A stretch of DNA of 64,000 nt from Salipaludibacillus keqinensis (GCF_003226325.1 NZ_PDOD01000004.1:1-64000); one strand, 5' to 3'. Positions 37,791 to 47,325 are shown, numbered from the stretch's first letter. Program-made: numbers and translations. The notes: generated by a model not told the origin, from the sequence alone.

Positions 37791-37808
37791 ATACCGACCG
37801 GTTAGTTT
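37791..37808. promoter_or_regulatory. putative TetR-family operator 1
   Basis: ATACCGACCGGTTAGTTT contains an imperfect palindrome ACCGACCGGTTAGT. The same motif with the same flank ATACC occurs at 41449-41466. It overlaps the start region of the promoter at 37754-37782. Confidence 0.6.
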
Positions 37809-37852
37809 GTAAGATGTGAGAAGTTCAGATAAATGGAAAGGTGGAGAACAGA

Positions 37853-39052
37853 GTGAAGTTCGATTACTCAGAAAAAGTGAAAGCATTGCAAGGGCAGCTT
37901 ACCGACTTCATGGAATCCGTCGTTTACCCGAATGAACGAACGTATGAGGAGTATGTAGATAATCAGCAAGATCCTTGGTCCTCAGTGCCTCCAATAATGG
38001 AAGAAATGAAAACAAAAGCGAAACAAGCAGAACTTTGGAATTTATTTTTACCTGAGGAAGGGAGGAAACTCACAAACGTTGAGTACGCCCCTCTGTGTGA
38101 AATCATGGGGCGGTCTGTGATTGGACCTGAAGTGTTCAATTGCAATGCGCCCGATACAGGCAATATGGAAGTCCTCGTGCGTTACGGTTCAGAAGAACAA
38201 AAAAGTCAATGGCTTGATCCCCTTCTTAATGGAGAAATTCGTTCATGTTTTGCTATGACTGAACCAGACGTTGCTTCTTCCGATGCCACAAACATTGAAG
38301 CAAAGATTGAAAGAGATGGCGACGAATATGTGATTAGCGGAAAGAAGTGGTGGTCCTCAGGCGGCGGAGATCCGCGCTGTAAATTCGCTATTTTCATGGG
38401 CAAAACAGATCCAGATGCTCATCGCTATGAGCAACAATCGATGATTATCGTCCCTATGGATGCTCCAGGAGTAAAGATCAAACGAAAACTTTCAGTGTTT
38501 GGCTATACCCATGCTCCTCATGGACATGCGGAGATTGAATTTGATCATGTTCGCGTTCCTGTATCCAATATCTTATGGGGGGAAGGTAAAGGGTTCGCCA
38601 TTGCTCAAGGGCGTCTTGGGCCTGGACGAATACACCACTGTATGAGGTTGATAGGCTCAGCAGAGCGTGCTTTGGAGGAAATGTGTAAGCGGGTAAAGGA
38701 GCGCGTAGCTTTTCAAAGACCCTTGGCAGATCAAGGTGTGATTCAAGCATGGATTGCAGATTCCAGGATAGATATTGAACAGGCTCGTCTCCTGACGCTA
38801 AAAGCAGCTTACATGATGGATACAGTGGGTAACAAAGAGGCAAAAAAAGAAATTGCGATGATTAAAGTAGTCGCTCCTAGTATGGCTTTACGTGTGATTG
38901 ATCGGGCGATTCAAGCTTTTGGCGGAGCAGGGGTAAGTGAAGATTTTCCTATGGCAAATCATTGGGCACAAGCAAGAACTCTGAGAATTGCCGATGGCCC
39001 TGACGAAGTCCATCGGCGGGCTGTGGCTAAACAGGAGTTACTAGATTACTAA
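37853..39052 (+). CDS. acyl-CoA dehydrogenase, ACAD11 type
   Basis: A 399-residue acyl-CoA dehydrogenase domain very like the dehydrogenase half of animal ACAD10/ACAD11: [68 protein letters not shown], and [32 protein letters not shown]-dependent. GTG at 37841 would add four residues; GTG at 37853 has AAAGGTGGA at the right distance and is chosen. First gene behind the TetR-type site. In ACAD10/11 this domain processes 4-phospho-acyl-CoA made by a linked kinase; the matching kinase is at 43362. Confidence 0.88.
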   Translation: MKFDYSEKVKALQGQLTDFMESVVYPNERTYEEYVDNQQDPWSSVPPIMEEMKTKAKQAELWNLFLPEEGRKLTNVEYAPLCEIMGRSVIGPEVFNCNAPDTGNMEVLVRYGSEEQKSQWLDPLLNGEIRSCFAMTEPDVASSDATNIEAKIERDGDEYVISGKKWWSSGGGDPRCKFAIFMGKTDPDAHRYEQQSMIIVPMDAPGVKIKRKLSVFGYTHAPHGHAEIEFDHVRVPVSNILWGEGKGFAIAQGRLGPGRIHHCMRLIGSAERALEEMCKRVKERVAFQRPLADQGVIQAWIADSRIDIEQARLLTLKAAYMMDTVGNKEAKKEIAMIKVVAPSMALRVIDRAIQAFGGAGVSEDFPMANHWAQARTLRIADGPDEVHRRAVAKQELLDY

Positions 39053-39079
39053 TCATATTTTAAGGGCGGAGGGAAATAG

Positions 39080-39856
39080 ATGCACATACAAGAGTTATTT
39101 GACTTAACAAATAAAACAGCAATTATTACAGGGGGCGGAAGAGGCCTTGGAGAACAAATGGCTAAAGCATTTGCCGAAGCAGGTGCGAATGTCGTCCTTT
39201 GTTCTAGAAAACTGGAAGCCTGCCAAGCAGTGAGTAAAGAGTTAGAAAGTCTAGGAGTGAAAACATTAGCATTAAAATGTGACATCACAGACCCAGATGA
39301 TATTCAACACGTAGTTGATAAAACGATTGAAAGGTTTGGAAGCATTGATGTGCTTGTGAATAATAGTGGCGCCACATGGGGGACTCCGGCGGTTGATATG
39401 CCACTAGAAGCCTGGAAAAAAGTGATAGACGTGAATGTGACAGGAACTTTTTTAATGTCTCAAGCTGTAGGGAAAGTCATGATGAGTCAGAAGTCAGGGA
39501 AAATCATTAATATAGCGTCGGTCGCAGGCCTTGGCGGAACGGATCCTAAGGTGATGGACACGATCGGATACAATACGAGTAAAGGGGCAGTGATCACGTT
39601 AACAAAAGATTTAGCCGTAAAATGGGGTGAATACAATATTAATGTGAACGCCCTTGCACCGGGATTTTTCCCAACAAAAATGTCGAAAGGTGTGTTAGAG
39701 CATGGAGGAGAGTCTATCCTTGAACGAACGCCTTTAGGACGTTTCGGAAATGAAGATGATCTAAAAGGAGCAGCTCTTTTTCTAGCTTCGCGAGCCGCTG
39801 ATTTCACAACGGGAAATGTGTTAGTTGTTGATGGTGGAACCCATGCCCTCGTTTAG
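39080..39856 (+). CDS. short-chain dehydrogenase/reductase 1
   Basis: A 258-residue classical SDR. Cofactor loop TGGGRGLGEQMAKAF, NNSGATWG (variant of NNAG), catalytic Ser near IINIASVAGLGG and YNTSKGAVITL. It ends in a typical FTTGNVLVVDGGTHA. It follows the ACAD11-type gene by 27 bp. A role as 3- or 4-hydroxyacyl-CoA oxidoreductase is inference; FabG-type ketoreductase is an alternative. Confidence 0.85.
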   Translation: MHIQELFDLTNKTAIITGGGRGLGEQMAKAFAEAGANVVLCSRKLEACQAVSKELESLGVKTLALKCDITDPDDIQHVVDKTIERFGSIDVLVNNSGATWGTPAVDMPLEAWKKVIDVNVTGTFLMSQAVGKVMMSQKSGKIINIASVAGLGGTDPKVMDTIGYNTSKGAVITLTKDLAVKWGEYNINVNALAPGFFPTKMSKGVLEHGGESILERTPLGRFGNEDDLKGAALFLASRAADFTTGNVLVVDGGTHALV

Positions 39857-39924
39857 GAAAGTACTAGAATCTCCCTTTACAAAATATTTTATGAGCAGTC
39901 ATTCTAAAGTGAGGTGAAAGGAAC

Positions 39925-40677
39925 ATGCGTCTCAATGAAAAAGTAGCAGTTATTACGGGTGGTGGGAGTGGTATTGGTCGAGCGACCTCGATACGTTTTG
40001 CCGCTGAAGGATCTGTCGTTGTTGTTTCAGATATTCATAGACATTCAGGTGAAGAGACAGTCGATTTGATTAAAGAAGCGGGTGGCAGGGCTCGATTCAT
40101 TCAAGCAGATGTTTCTTCAGAACAAGACATGAACGAACTCATCTCTGAAACAGAGAAAAGATACGAACGGATAGACATTTTGTTTAATAATGCAGGTGTT
40201 CCTAATGAAGAGGTGAAATTGCCAGATCTCTCTTTAGAAGAGTGGGACCGTGTGATGAATATTAACTTGAAAGGCGTCTTTTTAGGGATGAAGTTTGCCT
40301 TGCCTATAATGGAAAAACAGGGAAGCGGTTCTATTATTAATACATCCAGTTATCTAGGTGTGAAAGGGAGAAAATACATGGCAGCCTATAATGCTTCAAA
40401 AGGCGGTGTCATTACGTTAACGAAGAATGCCGCATTGGAGTATGGTCCAAAACAGATTCGCGTGAATGCCATCGCACCTGGTGTAATTGATACGGCCATC
40501 GTCGATAAATGGAAAGAGAATGAAGCGAAATGGGAAATTATTACGAGAGCCAATGCCCTTAAAAGGTTAGGAAAACCAGAAGAGGTAGCGAATGCAGTTG
40601 TGTTTCTAGCATCTGATGAAGCTTCTTACATTACAGGAACTACGTTAATGATTGATGGGGGGGCTTTAACTCTATAA
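39925..40677 (+). CDS. short-chain dehydrogenase/reductase 2
   Basis: A 250-residue classical SDR with TGGGSGIGRATSIRF, NNAGVPNEE, the Ser region INTSSYLGVKGRK and catalytic YNASKGGVITL. It ends ITGTTLMIDGGALTL. GAGGTGAAAGG precedes the ATG. Lies in the same run as the first SDR and the ACAD11-type gene. The Asp in VVVVSDIHR after strand 2 favours NAD over NADP. Substrate unknown. Confidence 0.85.
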   Translation: MRLNEKVAVITGGGSGIGRATSIRFAAEGSVVVVSDIHRHSGEETVDLIKEAGGRARFIQADVSSEQDMNELISETEKRYERIDILFNNAGVPNEEVKLPDLSLEEWDRVMNINLKGVFLGMKFALPIMEKQGSGSIINTSSYLGVKGRKYMAAYNASKGGVITLTKNAALEYGPKQIRVNAIAPGVIDTAIVDKWKENEAKWEIITRANALKRLGKPEEVANAVVFLASDEASYITGTTLMIDGGALTL

Positions 40678-40811
40678 AATTTCTCATGAAGGAAGGCGCT
40701 ATGCCGCATATGATGGACAAAGTTGAACGATCTGATGTATATAGCCAAGGCATTGCGTGACTTATGCTATACTATGTGGAAAATAGTTGATTAGAAAGAG
40801 GGACCCTAGCT

Positions 40812-41378
40812 GTGAAAGAAAAAATCTTAGAGAAAAGTATCGTTTTATTTGAAAAGAAGGGCTTTAGTGAGACATCAATTCAAGATGTTGTTGATGCCTT
40901 AGGTGTAACGAAAGGAACATTCTACTATTATTTTAAAAGCAAAGAAGAATTATTAATGGAAATTCATTTACGATATATCACTGCCGTAGTTGAGAAACAA
41001 AAGGCAATTATTGAGGATGACAGTAAAGACAGCAAAACGAAATTGTTTGATGTCGTGTATATGCTTTTAAACAGTATTGAAAAACAAGGGACCAGTGCTC
41101 GCGTCTTTTTCAGAGAGATGAGAAACTTGAGCGATGATCACTTGTCTGAAATTATTCCACAACGAGATCAATTTTTTAATCAACTTCTAAGTTTGATTTG
41201 TGAAGGAATAGAAAAGGGAGAATTCAGGAGCGATCTTCCCCCAGAAATCATAACCTTCGCTGTATTAGGTGCATGTAATTGGAGTTATCAATGGTTTAAT
41301 CCTAATGGACCTCTTCCAGATGTGAAGGTAGCAGAAATTTACTTGGACATCTTCTTGAATGGGATAAGTGACAATTAA
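40812..41378 (+). CDS. TetR/AcrR-family transcriptional regulator
   Basis: A 188-residue repressor. The N-terminal helix-turn-helix reads EKKGFSETSIQDVVDALGVTKGTFYYYFKSKEELL; the C-terminal ligand domain (about residues 60-185) is all-helical and contains no clear membrane segment. Start is GTG after GAGGGACC. It sits between the two halves of the catabolic cluster and between two matching palindromes (37791, 41449), so it probably represses both until an acyl-CoA or hydroxyacyl-CoA binds. Confidence 0.9.
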   Translation: MKEKILEKSIVLFEKKGFSETSIQDVVDALGVTKGTFYYYFKSKEELLMEIHLRYITAVVEKQKAIIEDDSKDSKTKLFDVVYMLLNSIEKQGTSARVFFREMRNLSDDHLSEIIPQRDQFFNQLLSLICEGIEKGEFRSDLPPEIITFAVLGACNWSYQWFNPNGPLPDVKVAEIYLDIFLNGISDN

Positions 41379-41448
41379 ATGCGAAGGACTTTGTTCAAGT
41401 TATTGCTATGGCAATGGGAATCGATAAAGATTCCTTGCGCCACAAACA

Positions 41449-41466
41449 TACCAACCGGTCGGTTAG
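41449..41466. promoter_or_regulatory. putative TetR-family operator 2
   Basis: TACCAACCGGTCGGTTAG contains the near-perfect palindrome ACCAACCGGTCGGT. It lies about 50 bp before the 3-hydroxyacyl-CoA dehydrogenase gene and matches operator 1. Confidence 0.6.
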
Positions 41467-41515
41467 TGTCGTGTTTTGTTGAAACGAGTAGAAAAATAGA
41501 AAGAGGGATGAAAAA

Positions 41516-42394
41516 TTGAAAACAGCAGAAGTAAATAATATATGTGTAGTAGGCGCAGGATCCATGGGGCATCAAATTGGCATGTTATGTGCCCTAGGAG
41601 GGTACGAGACAACGATTCAAGATGTAAATGAAGACGCTTTGGGAAAAGCGAAAGAAGCGTTGGAATTTCAAATGGACAAGTGGGTATCGAAAGGGAAAAT
41701 CTCATCAGAACAACGAATTGAGGCTTTCTCAAGGCTGTTGTTTACGACTAGTTTAGAAGAAGCGGCTCAAGAAACAGACTTTGTTATTGAAGCGATTGTC
41801 GAGAAGCTGGAAGTAAAGCGGCAAGTCTTTTCAGAGCTTGATAGATTGGCCCCTCCTCACACAATTTTAGCTACGAACAGCTCGACCATCGTCAGCTCTT
41901 TATTAGCAGAAGCAACGAATAGACCTGATAAGGTTTGTAACATGCACTTCTTCTTCCCACCATTGGTGATGGACTGTGTAGAGGTTGTCAAAGGTGAACA
42001 CACCTCTGATGAAACGGTCAAAGTCACGATGGAGATCTGTGAAAAAATCAATCGAACCGCAGTACTGCTCCAAAAAGAGATTTCCGGTTTTATCGCAAAC
42101 AGAATCCTCGGGGCTTTAACTACGGAGGCGGTCAAGCTATATGAAGAGGGATATGCAGATTTTGAAGACATTGACTTGATCTGTACGAAAGCATTAAAGC
42201 ATCCCATCGGCCCCTTTGGATTGATGGACCTTTCAGGAATTGATGTAGCCTACTTCGTTCATGAACAACGCTATGCTGAAACAGGGGATCCAAACGATAA
42301 ACCACCGAAATCTATTGAAGAAAAAGTTCAAGCTGGCACCCTTGGACGAAAGACAGGTAGAGGTTGGTACAACTATTCAACACAAAAGGCTTAA
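41516..42394 (+). CDS. 3-hydroxyacyl-CoA dehydrogenase
   Basis: A 292-residue single-function dehydrogenase of the HAD/PaaH type. NAD-binding ICVVGAGSMGHQIGMLCALGG, TNSSTIVSSLLAEATNRPDK, and the C-terminal domain GFIANRILGALTTEAVKLYEEG are present. The catalytic His region reads NMHFFFPPLVMDCVEVV where most relatives have HFFNP, so one conserved Asn is replaced. Start is TTG after AAAGAGGGA. First gene after operator 2. It oxidizes 3-hydroxyacyl-CoA to 3-ketoacyl-CoA; chain length unknown. Confidence 0.9.
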   Translation: MKTAEVNNICVVGAGSMGHQIGMLCALGGYETTIQDVNEDALGKAKEALEFQMDKWVSKGKISSEQRIEAFSRLLFTTSLEEAAQETDFVIEAIVEKLEVKRQVFSELDRLAPPHTILATNSSTIVSSLLAEATNRPDKVCNMHFFFPPLVMDCVEVVKGEHTSDETVKVTMEICEKINRTAVLLQKEISGFIANRILGALTTEAVKLYEEGYADFEDIDLICTKALKHPIGPFGLMDLSGIDVAYFVHEQRYAETGDPNDKPPKSIEEKVQAGTLGRKTGRGWYNYSTQKA

Positions 42395-42430
42395 TAATCA
42401 GTCAGAATATACTTGAAGAGGTGAATGGAT

Positions 42431-43210
42431 ATGTATGAATTTTTGCATCTAGAAAAGAAGGACGGAGTGGCTACATTAACGATTGACCGCCCTCCATTAA
42501 ATGTATTAAGTAAACAAGTGTTTCGTGAGATAAAAGAAGCGTTCGAAACATTAGCAGAGGATTCGGAGGTTGTAGTAACAGTCCTTAGGACGGCTGGGGA
42601 CAAAGCTTTTGTGGCCGGAGCAGATATTAAAGAATTTCCCGAAATGATAGGAAATAAAGAAGCAAAGACGTCTATTATGGCAGGGCACGATGTATTGAAC
42701 GTCATTGATTCCTTCCCTAAACCGACCATTGTTGTTCTTGACGGGTTAACGCTTGGTGGAGGCTGTGAATTGGCTTTAGCTTTTGATATACGTATTGCCG
42801 AAGAGCATGTGCAAATTGGTTTGCCAGAAATTAAATTAGGGATTTTCCCAGGTGGCGGGGGCACACAGAGGTTGTCTAGACTGGTTGGAGAAGCGAAGGC
42901 AAAGGAACTAATGTATACAGGTGAAACCATTTCTGCTTTAGAAGCAAAAGAAATCGGCTTAGTCAATCACGTAACCAATACAGGAGCAGGCATGACTAAA
43001 GCGATCAATATGGCGGAAACCATCAGCAATTATTCTCTTCAATCCTTATCTCGAATAAAGAAAGCGGTGGATGTAGGTGGAGAAATGAATCTAAAAGATG
43101 GGATTGATTTTGAAGCTGATTTATTTGCTGAAGTCTTTCAAACAGAAGATGTAAAAGAAGGCGTACATGCATTTATAGAAAAACGAAAACCTACTTTTAA
43201 GCATAAATAG
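42431..43210 (+). CDS. enoyl-CoA hydratase/isomerase family protein
   Basis: A 259-residue crotonase-fold enzyme. The oxyanion segment AFVAGADIKEF, the second oxyanion and Glu region VLDGLTLGGGCELALAFDIRIA and the catalytic LPEIKLGIFPGGGGTQRLSRLVG are intact, with both catalytic Glu positions. GAAGAGGTG fits the ATG at 42431 better than that at 42425. It hydrates trans-2-enoyl-CoA in beta-oxidation, next to its partner 3-hydroxyacyl-CoA dehydrogenase. Confidence 0.9.
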   Translation: MYEFLHLEKKDGVATLTIDRPPLNVLSKQVFREIKEAFETLAEDSEVVVTVLRTAGDKAFVAGADIKEFPEMIGNKEAKTSIMAGHDVLNVIDSFPKPTIVVLDGLTLGGGCELALAFDIRIAEEHVQIGLPEIKLGIFPGGGGTQRLSRLVGEAKAKELMYTGETISALEAKEIGLVNHVTNTGAGMTKAINMAETISNYSLQSLSRIKKAVDVGGEMNLKDGIDFEADLFAEVFQTEDVKEGVHAFIEKRKPTFKHK

Positions 43211-43226
43211 ACTGATAGACATGATG

Positions 43227-43301
43227 GCTGTTCGTCGTCAACGAACAGAAGAGCATCTAGAGTCCGAACGTCGCCAACCGCGAAAGTTGCCGACGAACAG
43301 C
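43227..43301 (+). repeat. inverted repeats between hydratase and kinase genes
   Basis: GCTGTTCGTCG (43227-43237) is exactly complementary to CGACGAACAGC (43291-43301). Inside, CTGTTCGT/ACGAACAG form a competing short hairpin, and GTCG-CCAAC pairs with GTTG-CCGAC. No T run follows. It is a structured intercistronic region in a 151-bp gap. Confidence 0.6.
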
Positions 43302-43361
43302 AAAGTTGAGTTAAGAAACTTCCGCAATCTGATTCTGATTACCAAGGAGTGAGTAGTTCCT

Positions 43362-44447
43362 ATGAAAGATACGATTCCCGTTCGTCGAGGAGAAGAGCTA
43401 GATACCTATACACTCGAGAAGTATCTTCGACAGCATCTTAACGAATTACCAGATAATGATTTAACGATTGAACAATTTTCATCTGGAGCCTCAAACCTCA
43501 CGTACCAACTAACTATAGGGAACTGGCAAGGGGTACTAAGAAGACCCCCACTCGGTCCAGTAGCACCGAAAGCCCATGATATGCAGCGGGAATATACCAT
43601 TCTTAAAGAGCTTCACCCTGTTTTTCCTGCTGCTCCTCAACCCTTTTTATATTGTGATGACGAGAGCGTGATCGACAGTCCTTTTTTCATCATGGAAAGA
43701 AGAAATGGCATTGTGCTGAATACGGAGTTCCCGAAAAGCATAGAGCCCTCGCAGCAACTATGCCGAAAGATTTCTGAACAAATGGTCGATACGCTCGTCA
43801 AACTTCATCAAGTGGATTACAAAAAAACAGCCCTTGCTCAGATGACCAAGCCTGAGGGATTTATGGAGCGTCAAGTAGATGGTTGGATCACTCGGTACGA
43901 ACGGGCTAAAACAGATGAAGTCACAGGCGTGGAAGAGTTAAAAAAGTGGATGAGGTCAAACATCCCCATGTCTCAAGATGCTACAGTGATCCATTATGAT
44001 TTCAAATTGAACAACACAATGTTTTCTGAAGATTTATCTCAGATCGTCGGACTTTTCGATTGGGAAATGACGACCGTAGGTGACCCGATGGCAGATCTTG
44101 GCGCAGCAATGAGTTACTGGGTTGTGGAAGATGATCCGGATGTCCTTAAATATGCGATGGGAAAGCCCCCGGTCACAGTGCTTCCAGGTTTTATGACGAG
44201 AGAAGAGTTTGTAAAATCCTATGCCGAAAAAAGTGGACGTGATGTTTCTCAATTTCATTTTTATTTAGCATTTGCTTACTTTAAATTAGCCGTGATTTGT
44301 CAGCAGATTTACTATCGGTGGAAGAAGGGCCAAACAACAGATGAGCGCTTTGCCAAACTGAATCAGTTTGTACAAATTCTTATTCAACAAGCTTTGAATT
44401 GCATACCAGAAATCCACTTTTCTGAAAGGAGCGTAAAGAATGAGTAA
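43362..44447 (+). CDS. APH-fold kinase, ACAD10/11 kinase-domain type
   Basis: A 361-residue phosphotransferase of the aminoglycoside/choline kinase fold. N-lobe FSSGASNLTYQLTIGNWQGVLRRPPLGPVAPKAHDMQREY resembles the kinase half of animal ACAD10/11. Catalytic loop HYDFKLNN at residues 211-218 (Asp213) and metal-binding FDWEMTTVGDPMADLG (Asp233) are intact. In animals and in the Pseudomonas levulinate pathway (LvaA) such kinases phosphorylate the 4-hydroxyl of hydroxyacyl-CoA. Overlaps the next gene by 8 bases, so it is coupled to the second dehydrogenase. An antibiotic-resistance role is unlikely here. Confidence 0.82.
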   Translation: MKDTIPVRRGEELDTYTLEKYLRQHLNELPDNDLTIEQFSSGASNLTYQLTIGNWQGVLRRPPLGPVAPKAHDMQREYTILKELHPVFPAAPQPFLYCDDESVIDSPFFIMERRNGIVLNTEFPKSIEPSQQLCRKISEQMVDTLVKLHQVDYKKTALAQMTKPEGFMERQVDGWITRYERAKTDEVTGVEELKKWMRSNIPMSQDATVIHYDFKLNNTMFSEDLSQIVGLFDWEMTTVGDPMADLGAAMSYWVVEDDPDVLKYAMGKPPVTVLPGFMTREEFVKSYAEKSGRDVSQFHFYLAFAYFKLAVICQQIYYRWKKGQTTDERFAKLNQFVQILIQQALNCIPEIHFSERSVKNE

Positions 44448-46218
44448 ACAGGAAACTAAATTGAACATCAGCGGAGGTAGTTTTTTATTATCTTCAATCA
44501 GTGAAAGAGAAATCTTTACTCCAGAAGATTTTAATGAAGAACACAAGATGATCGCTCAGACAGCAAAGCAATTTGTGGAGAGAGAAGTGGAACCACATCG
44601 TCATGCTATTGAAGAGCAACACTTTGATCGTGTCGTGGATATCCTTCATAAAGCAGGGGACGTAGGATTGCTTGGTCACAGCATATCGAGTAAACATGGC
44701 GGACTGGGGCTTGATAAAGTCAGTAAAGGAATCGTCGGGGAGGCACTTGGAAAAACCGGTGGATATGGCGTCGCTCACTCTAATCATACGTGCATCGCAA
44801 CTCTGCCTATTACCTACTTTGGATCGGAAGAACAAAAGAAAAAGTATTTACCTAAACTTGCTTCTGGCGAATATATAGGAGCTTATTGCTTAACTGAACC
44901 TTCAGCAGGCTCTGATGCACTAGCAGCTAAAACAACCGCGCAGCTTAACGAGGCAGGAACACATTATGTACTAAATGGAACGAAACTTTATATAACGAAT
45001 GCGATCTTCTCAAACACTTTTATCGTTTATGCCAAGGTCGATAGAGAGAAATTCACCGCCTTCATCGTAGAAAGAGATTATCCAGGACTGTCGTTAGGTA
45101 GTGAAGAGAAAAAGATGGGCATCAAAGGGTCGTCCACTCGCTCTGTCATTCTAGAAGATTGTCTTGTACCTGTAGAAAATGTCCTAGGTGAAGTAGGACG
45201 AGGTCATGTAATTGCTCTTAATGTGCTCAATCTCGGAAGATTTAATCTTGGCTCTGCATGCATGGGGGCGGCAAAGTATGCATTAGAACTTGCCCTCTCA
45301 TTTACAAATGAGCGAAAACAATTTAACAATAGGATTGCTGATTTTGGTGCAACGAAAGAAAAAATCGCTACCATGGCTGCAAGAATCTATAGTGCTGAAT
45401 CTCTTCAATATCGAACAGCCGGATTATTAGAGGATGCCTTGGCAGATTTATATGAAGAGCAAGATCAGAAGCTCATCGGGAAACGGATGATGGAATATGT
45501 GACCGAATGTGCCATTTGTAAAGTGTATAGTTCAGAAACGTTGGACTACGTGGTTGATGAAGCTCTCCAGTTGCATGGAGGAAGCGGATTTATTAGCGAG
45601 AACCGAATTGAGCAAATGTATCGTGATTCCAGAATTAACCGTATATTCGAAGGGACAAATGAAATTAATCGACTGATCATCCCTCGTCTATTGTTTAAAA
45701 AAGCAGCTTTGGGAGAGATTCCGATACAGGATCTTATTCAGGAAGCGAAAGGTAGTCTTGGGCAGAATGGAAATGACGTGGAAGGGCCACTGAAAGAGGA
45801 AAAACAAACAGTAGCTACAATGAGACGTATTTTCCTCATTTTAGCTGGTGTGACTTACGAAACTTTAGGCGACCAGTTAGAACAAGAACAAGAAACGATC
45901 ATGAAGTTGTCTGAGATTGCGATACTTTTGTATGCTACAGAGTCAGCTGTTTATCGTTCAGCCAAGGCAATAGCCAATAATGGAGAAGATAAGGAACAAT
46001 TAAAACAGCTTCTAGCGTTCACGGTTGTAGATCAAGCAAACATGGAAGTAGAGATGTTGGCAAGACAACTCCTTTCAGGCATTTTATCAGGAGCGGAACG
46101 AGAGAAACTTACTCAATTAATTACAACAGAAACAAGAAAATACAAAGCAGAAGGAAGCGTAGCCATAAATCGTGAAATCGCTGCCTTTCTAAATGAAGCT
46201 CAAAAATATACGTGTTAA
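44440..46218 (+). CDS. acyl-CoA dehydrogenase, FadE/VLCAD-like
   Basis: A 592-residue acyl-CoA dehydrogenase with the extra C-terminal helical domain of long-chain types (VLCAD/ACAD9, Bacillus FadE). Visible: YCLTEPSAGSDALAAKTTAQL, KLYITNAIFSNTFIVYAKV, LGRFNLGSACMGAAKYALE, LHGGSGFISE and the catalytic FEGTNEINR (Glu). ATG overlaps the kinase stop. It makes the 2-enoyl-CoA used by the hydratase at 42431. AAAGGAG lies before the start. Confidence 0.9.
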   Translation: MSKQETKLNISGGSFLLSSISEREIFTPEDFNEEHKMIAQTAKQFVEREVEPHRHAIEEQHFDRVVDILHKAGDVGLLGHSISSKHGGLGLDKVSKGIVGEALGKTGGYGVAHSNHTCIATLPITYFGSEEQKKKYLPKLASGEYIGAYCLTEPSAGSDALAAKTTAQLNEAGTHYVLNGTKLYITNAIFSNTFIVYAKVDREKFTAFIVERDYPGLSLGSEEKKMGIKGSSTRSVILEDCLVPVENVLGEVGRGHVIALNVLNLGRFNLGSACMGAAKYALELALSFTNERKQFNNRIADFGATKEKIATMAARIYSAESLQYRTAGLLEDALADLYEEQDQKLIGKRMMEYVTECAICKVYSSETLDYVVDEALQLHGGSGFISENRIEQMYRDSRINRIFEGTNEINRLIIPRLLFKKAALGEIPIQDLIQEAKGSLGQNGNDVEGPLKEEKQTVATMRRIFLILAGVTYETLGDQLEQEQETIMKLSEIAILLYATESAVYRSAKAIANNGEDKEQLKQLLAFTVVDQANMEVEMLARQLLSGILSGAEREKLTQLITTETRKYKAEGSVAINREIAAFLNEAQKYTC

Positions 46219-46271
46219 GAAAACCATATAAAGTAAACAAAATTCTTCGAAAAAAAGAAAGGGGAATTCCT

Positions 46272-47255
46272 ATGAAAGCTATCCAAATGAGAGAATTCGG
46301 CGGACCAGAGGTTTTAGAGAAAGTAGAGTTGGACAAGCCATCACCGAAAGGGCAAGAGGTGCTGATAGAAATAAAGGCGATTGGTGTTAACTACGCCGAT
46401 ACGGCGAGAAGGCAGGGGGAGTATGTTGTTCCGACCCCTCTACCTTATGTCCCAGGCTCTGAAGTAGCCGGAATTGTCACAGAAGTAGGAGACGAAGTTA
46501 CCGACATTCAACCAGGAGATAAAGTGGTGACCTTGATAGGGTCAGACAACGCAACAGGGTATGCAGAATATACCATTGCGGAGGCGAGATCATTAATTCC
46601 TCTTCCGGAAGGTGTTGATTTTAACCATGCCGTTGCTCTTCCACTACAAGGTTTAAGCGCTTACCACGTGTTGAAAACGATGGGACGACTTGAAGAAGGC
46701 GAAACGGTTCTTATTCACGCCGCTGCCGGTGGGGTTGGAACGATTGCTGTCCAATTAGCCAAGCTGTTTGGTGCAGGAAAAGTTATCGCCACTGCAAGCA
46801 CGGAAGAAAAATTACAGGTAGCAAAAGAGCTTGGGGCAGATGAATGTATCAATTACTCAGAAGAAGGTTGGGAAGATCAAGTGTTAAAAGCAACCGATGG
46901 GAAAGGTGTCGATGTGGCGTTGGAAATGGCAGGAGGAGAGATCTTCAATAAAACGCTCTCTTGTTTGGCACCATTCGGAAGACTTGTCATTTATGGAGTA
47001 GCGAGTGGGGAACAACCGAAACTTTATCCATCAAGTTTAATGGGGAAAAACCATTCCGTCATCGGCTTCTTCTTACCGCAGATCATGAGAAAACCGAAGT
47101 TGTTCAAATCTAGTCTCTCTGAATTGTTATCTTATACTGAAAAAGGGCAGTTGAAACTTATTATTGGCGGTGTTTATCCCCTAGACGAAGCCTCCAATGT
47201 TCATAGGCTTCTTCAGGGAAGAAAGACGAAAGGGAAGCTCATTTTAACTCCATAA
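46272..47255 (+). CDS. quinone oxidoreductase-like NADPH reductase (MDR family)
   Basis: A 327-residue zeta-crystallin-type medium-chain reductase: MKAIQMREFGGPEVLEKVEL, NYADTARRQGEY, VPGSEVAGIV and the NADPH site HAAAGGVGTIAVQLAKLFGAGKVIATAS. It lacks the zinc ligands of alcohol dehydrogenases. ATG at 46272 has GAAAGGGGAATT upstream; the longer frame to 46212 overlaps the previous gene and is not used. In the catabolic run it may reduce a quinone or an enone by-product. Confidence 0.87.
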   Translation: MKAIQMREFGGPEVLEKVELDKPSPKGQEVLIEIKAIGVNYADTARRQGEYVVPTPLPYVPGSEVAGIVTEVGDEVTDIQPGDKVVTLIGSDNATGYAEYTIAEARSLIPLPEGVDFNHAVALPLQGLSAYHVLKTMGRLEEGETVLIHAAAGGVGTIAVQLAKLFGAGKVIATASTEEKLQVAKELGADECINYSEEGWEDQVLKATDGKGVDVALEMAGGEIFNKTLSCLAPFGRLVIYGVASGEQPKLYPSSLMGKNHSVIGFFLPQIMRKPKLFKSSLSELLSYTEKGQLKLIIGGVYPLDEASNVHRLLQGRKTKGKLILTP

Positions 47256-47325
47256 TGAGAGGATGATGATTTACTAAGTGTACACCGGAAACATGTCCTC
47301 AAAAAAATCTAAAAGGTGGTAGATC

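Noticed and set aside
43362-44447. Aminoglycoside or macrolide resistance phosphotransferase
   Set aside because: The APH fold is shared, but the N-lobe resembles ACAD10/11 kinases and the gene is embedded in a fatty-acid operon overlapping a dehydrogenase gene.
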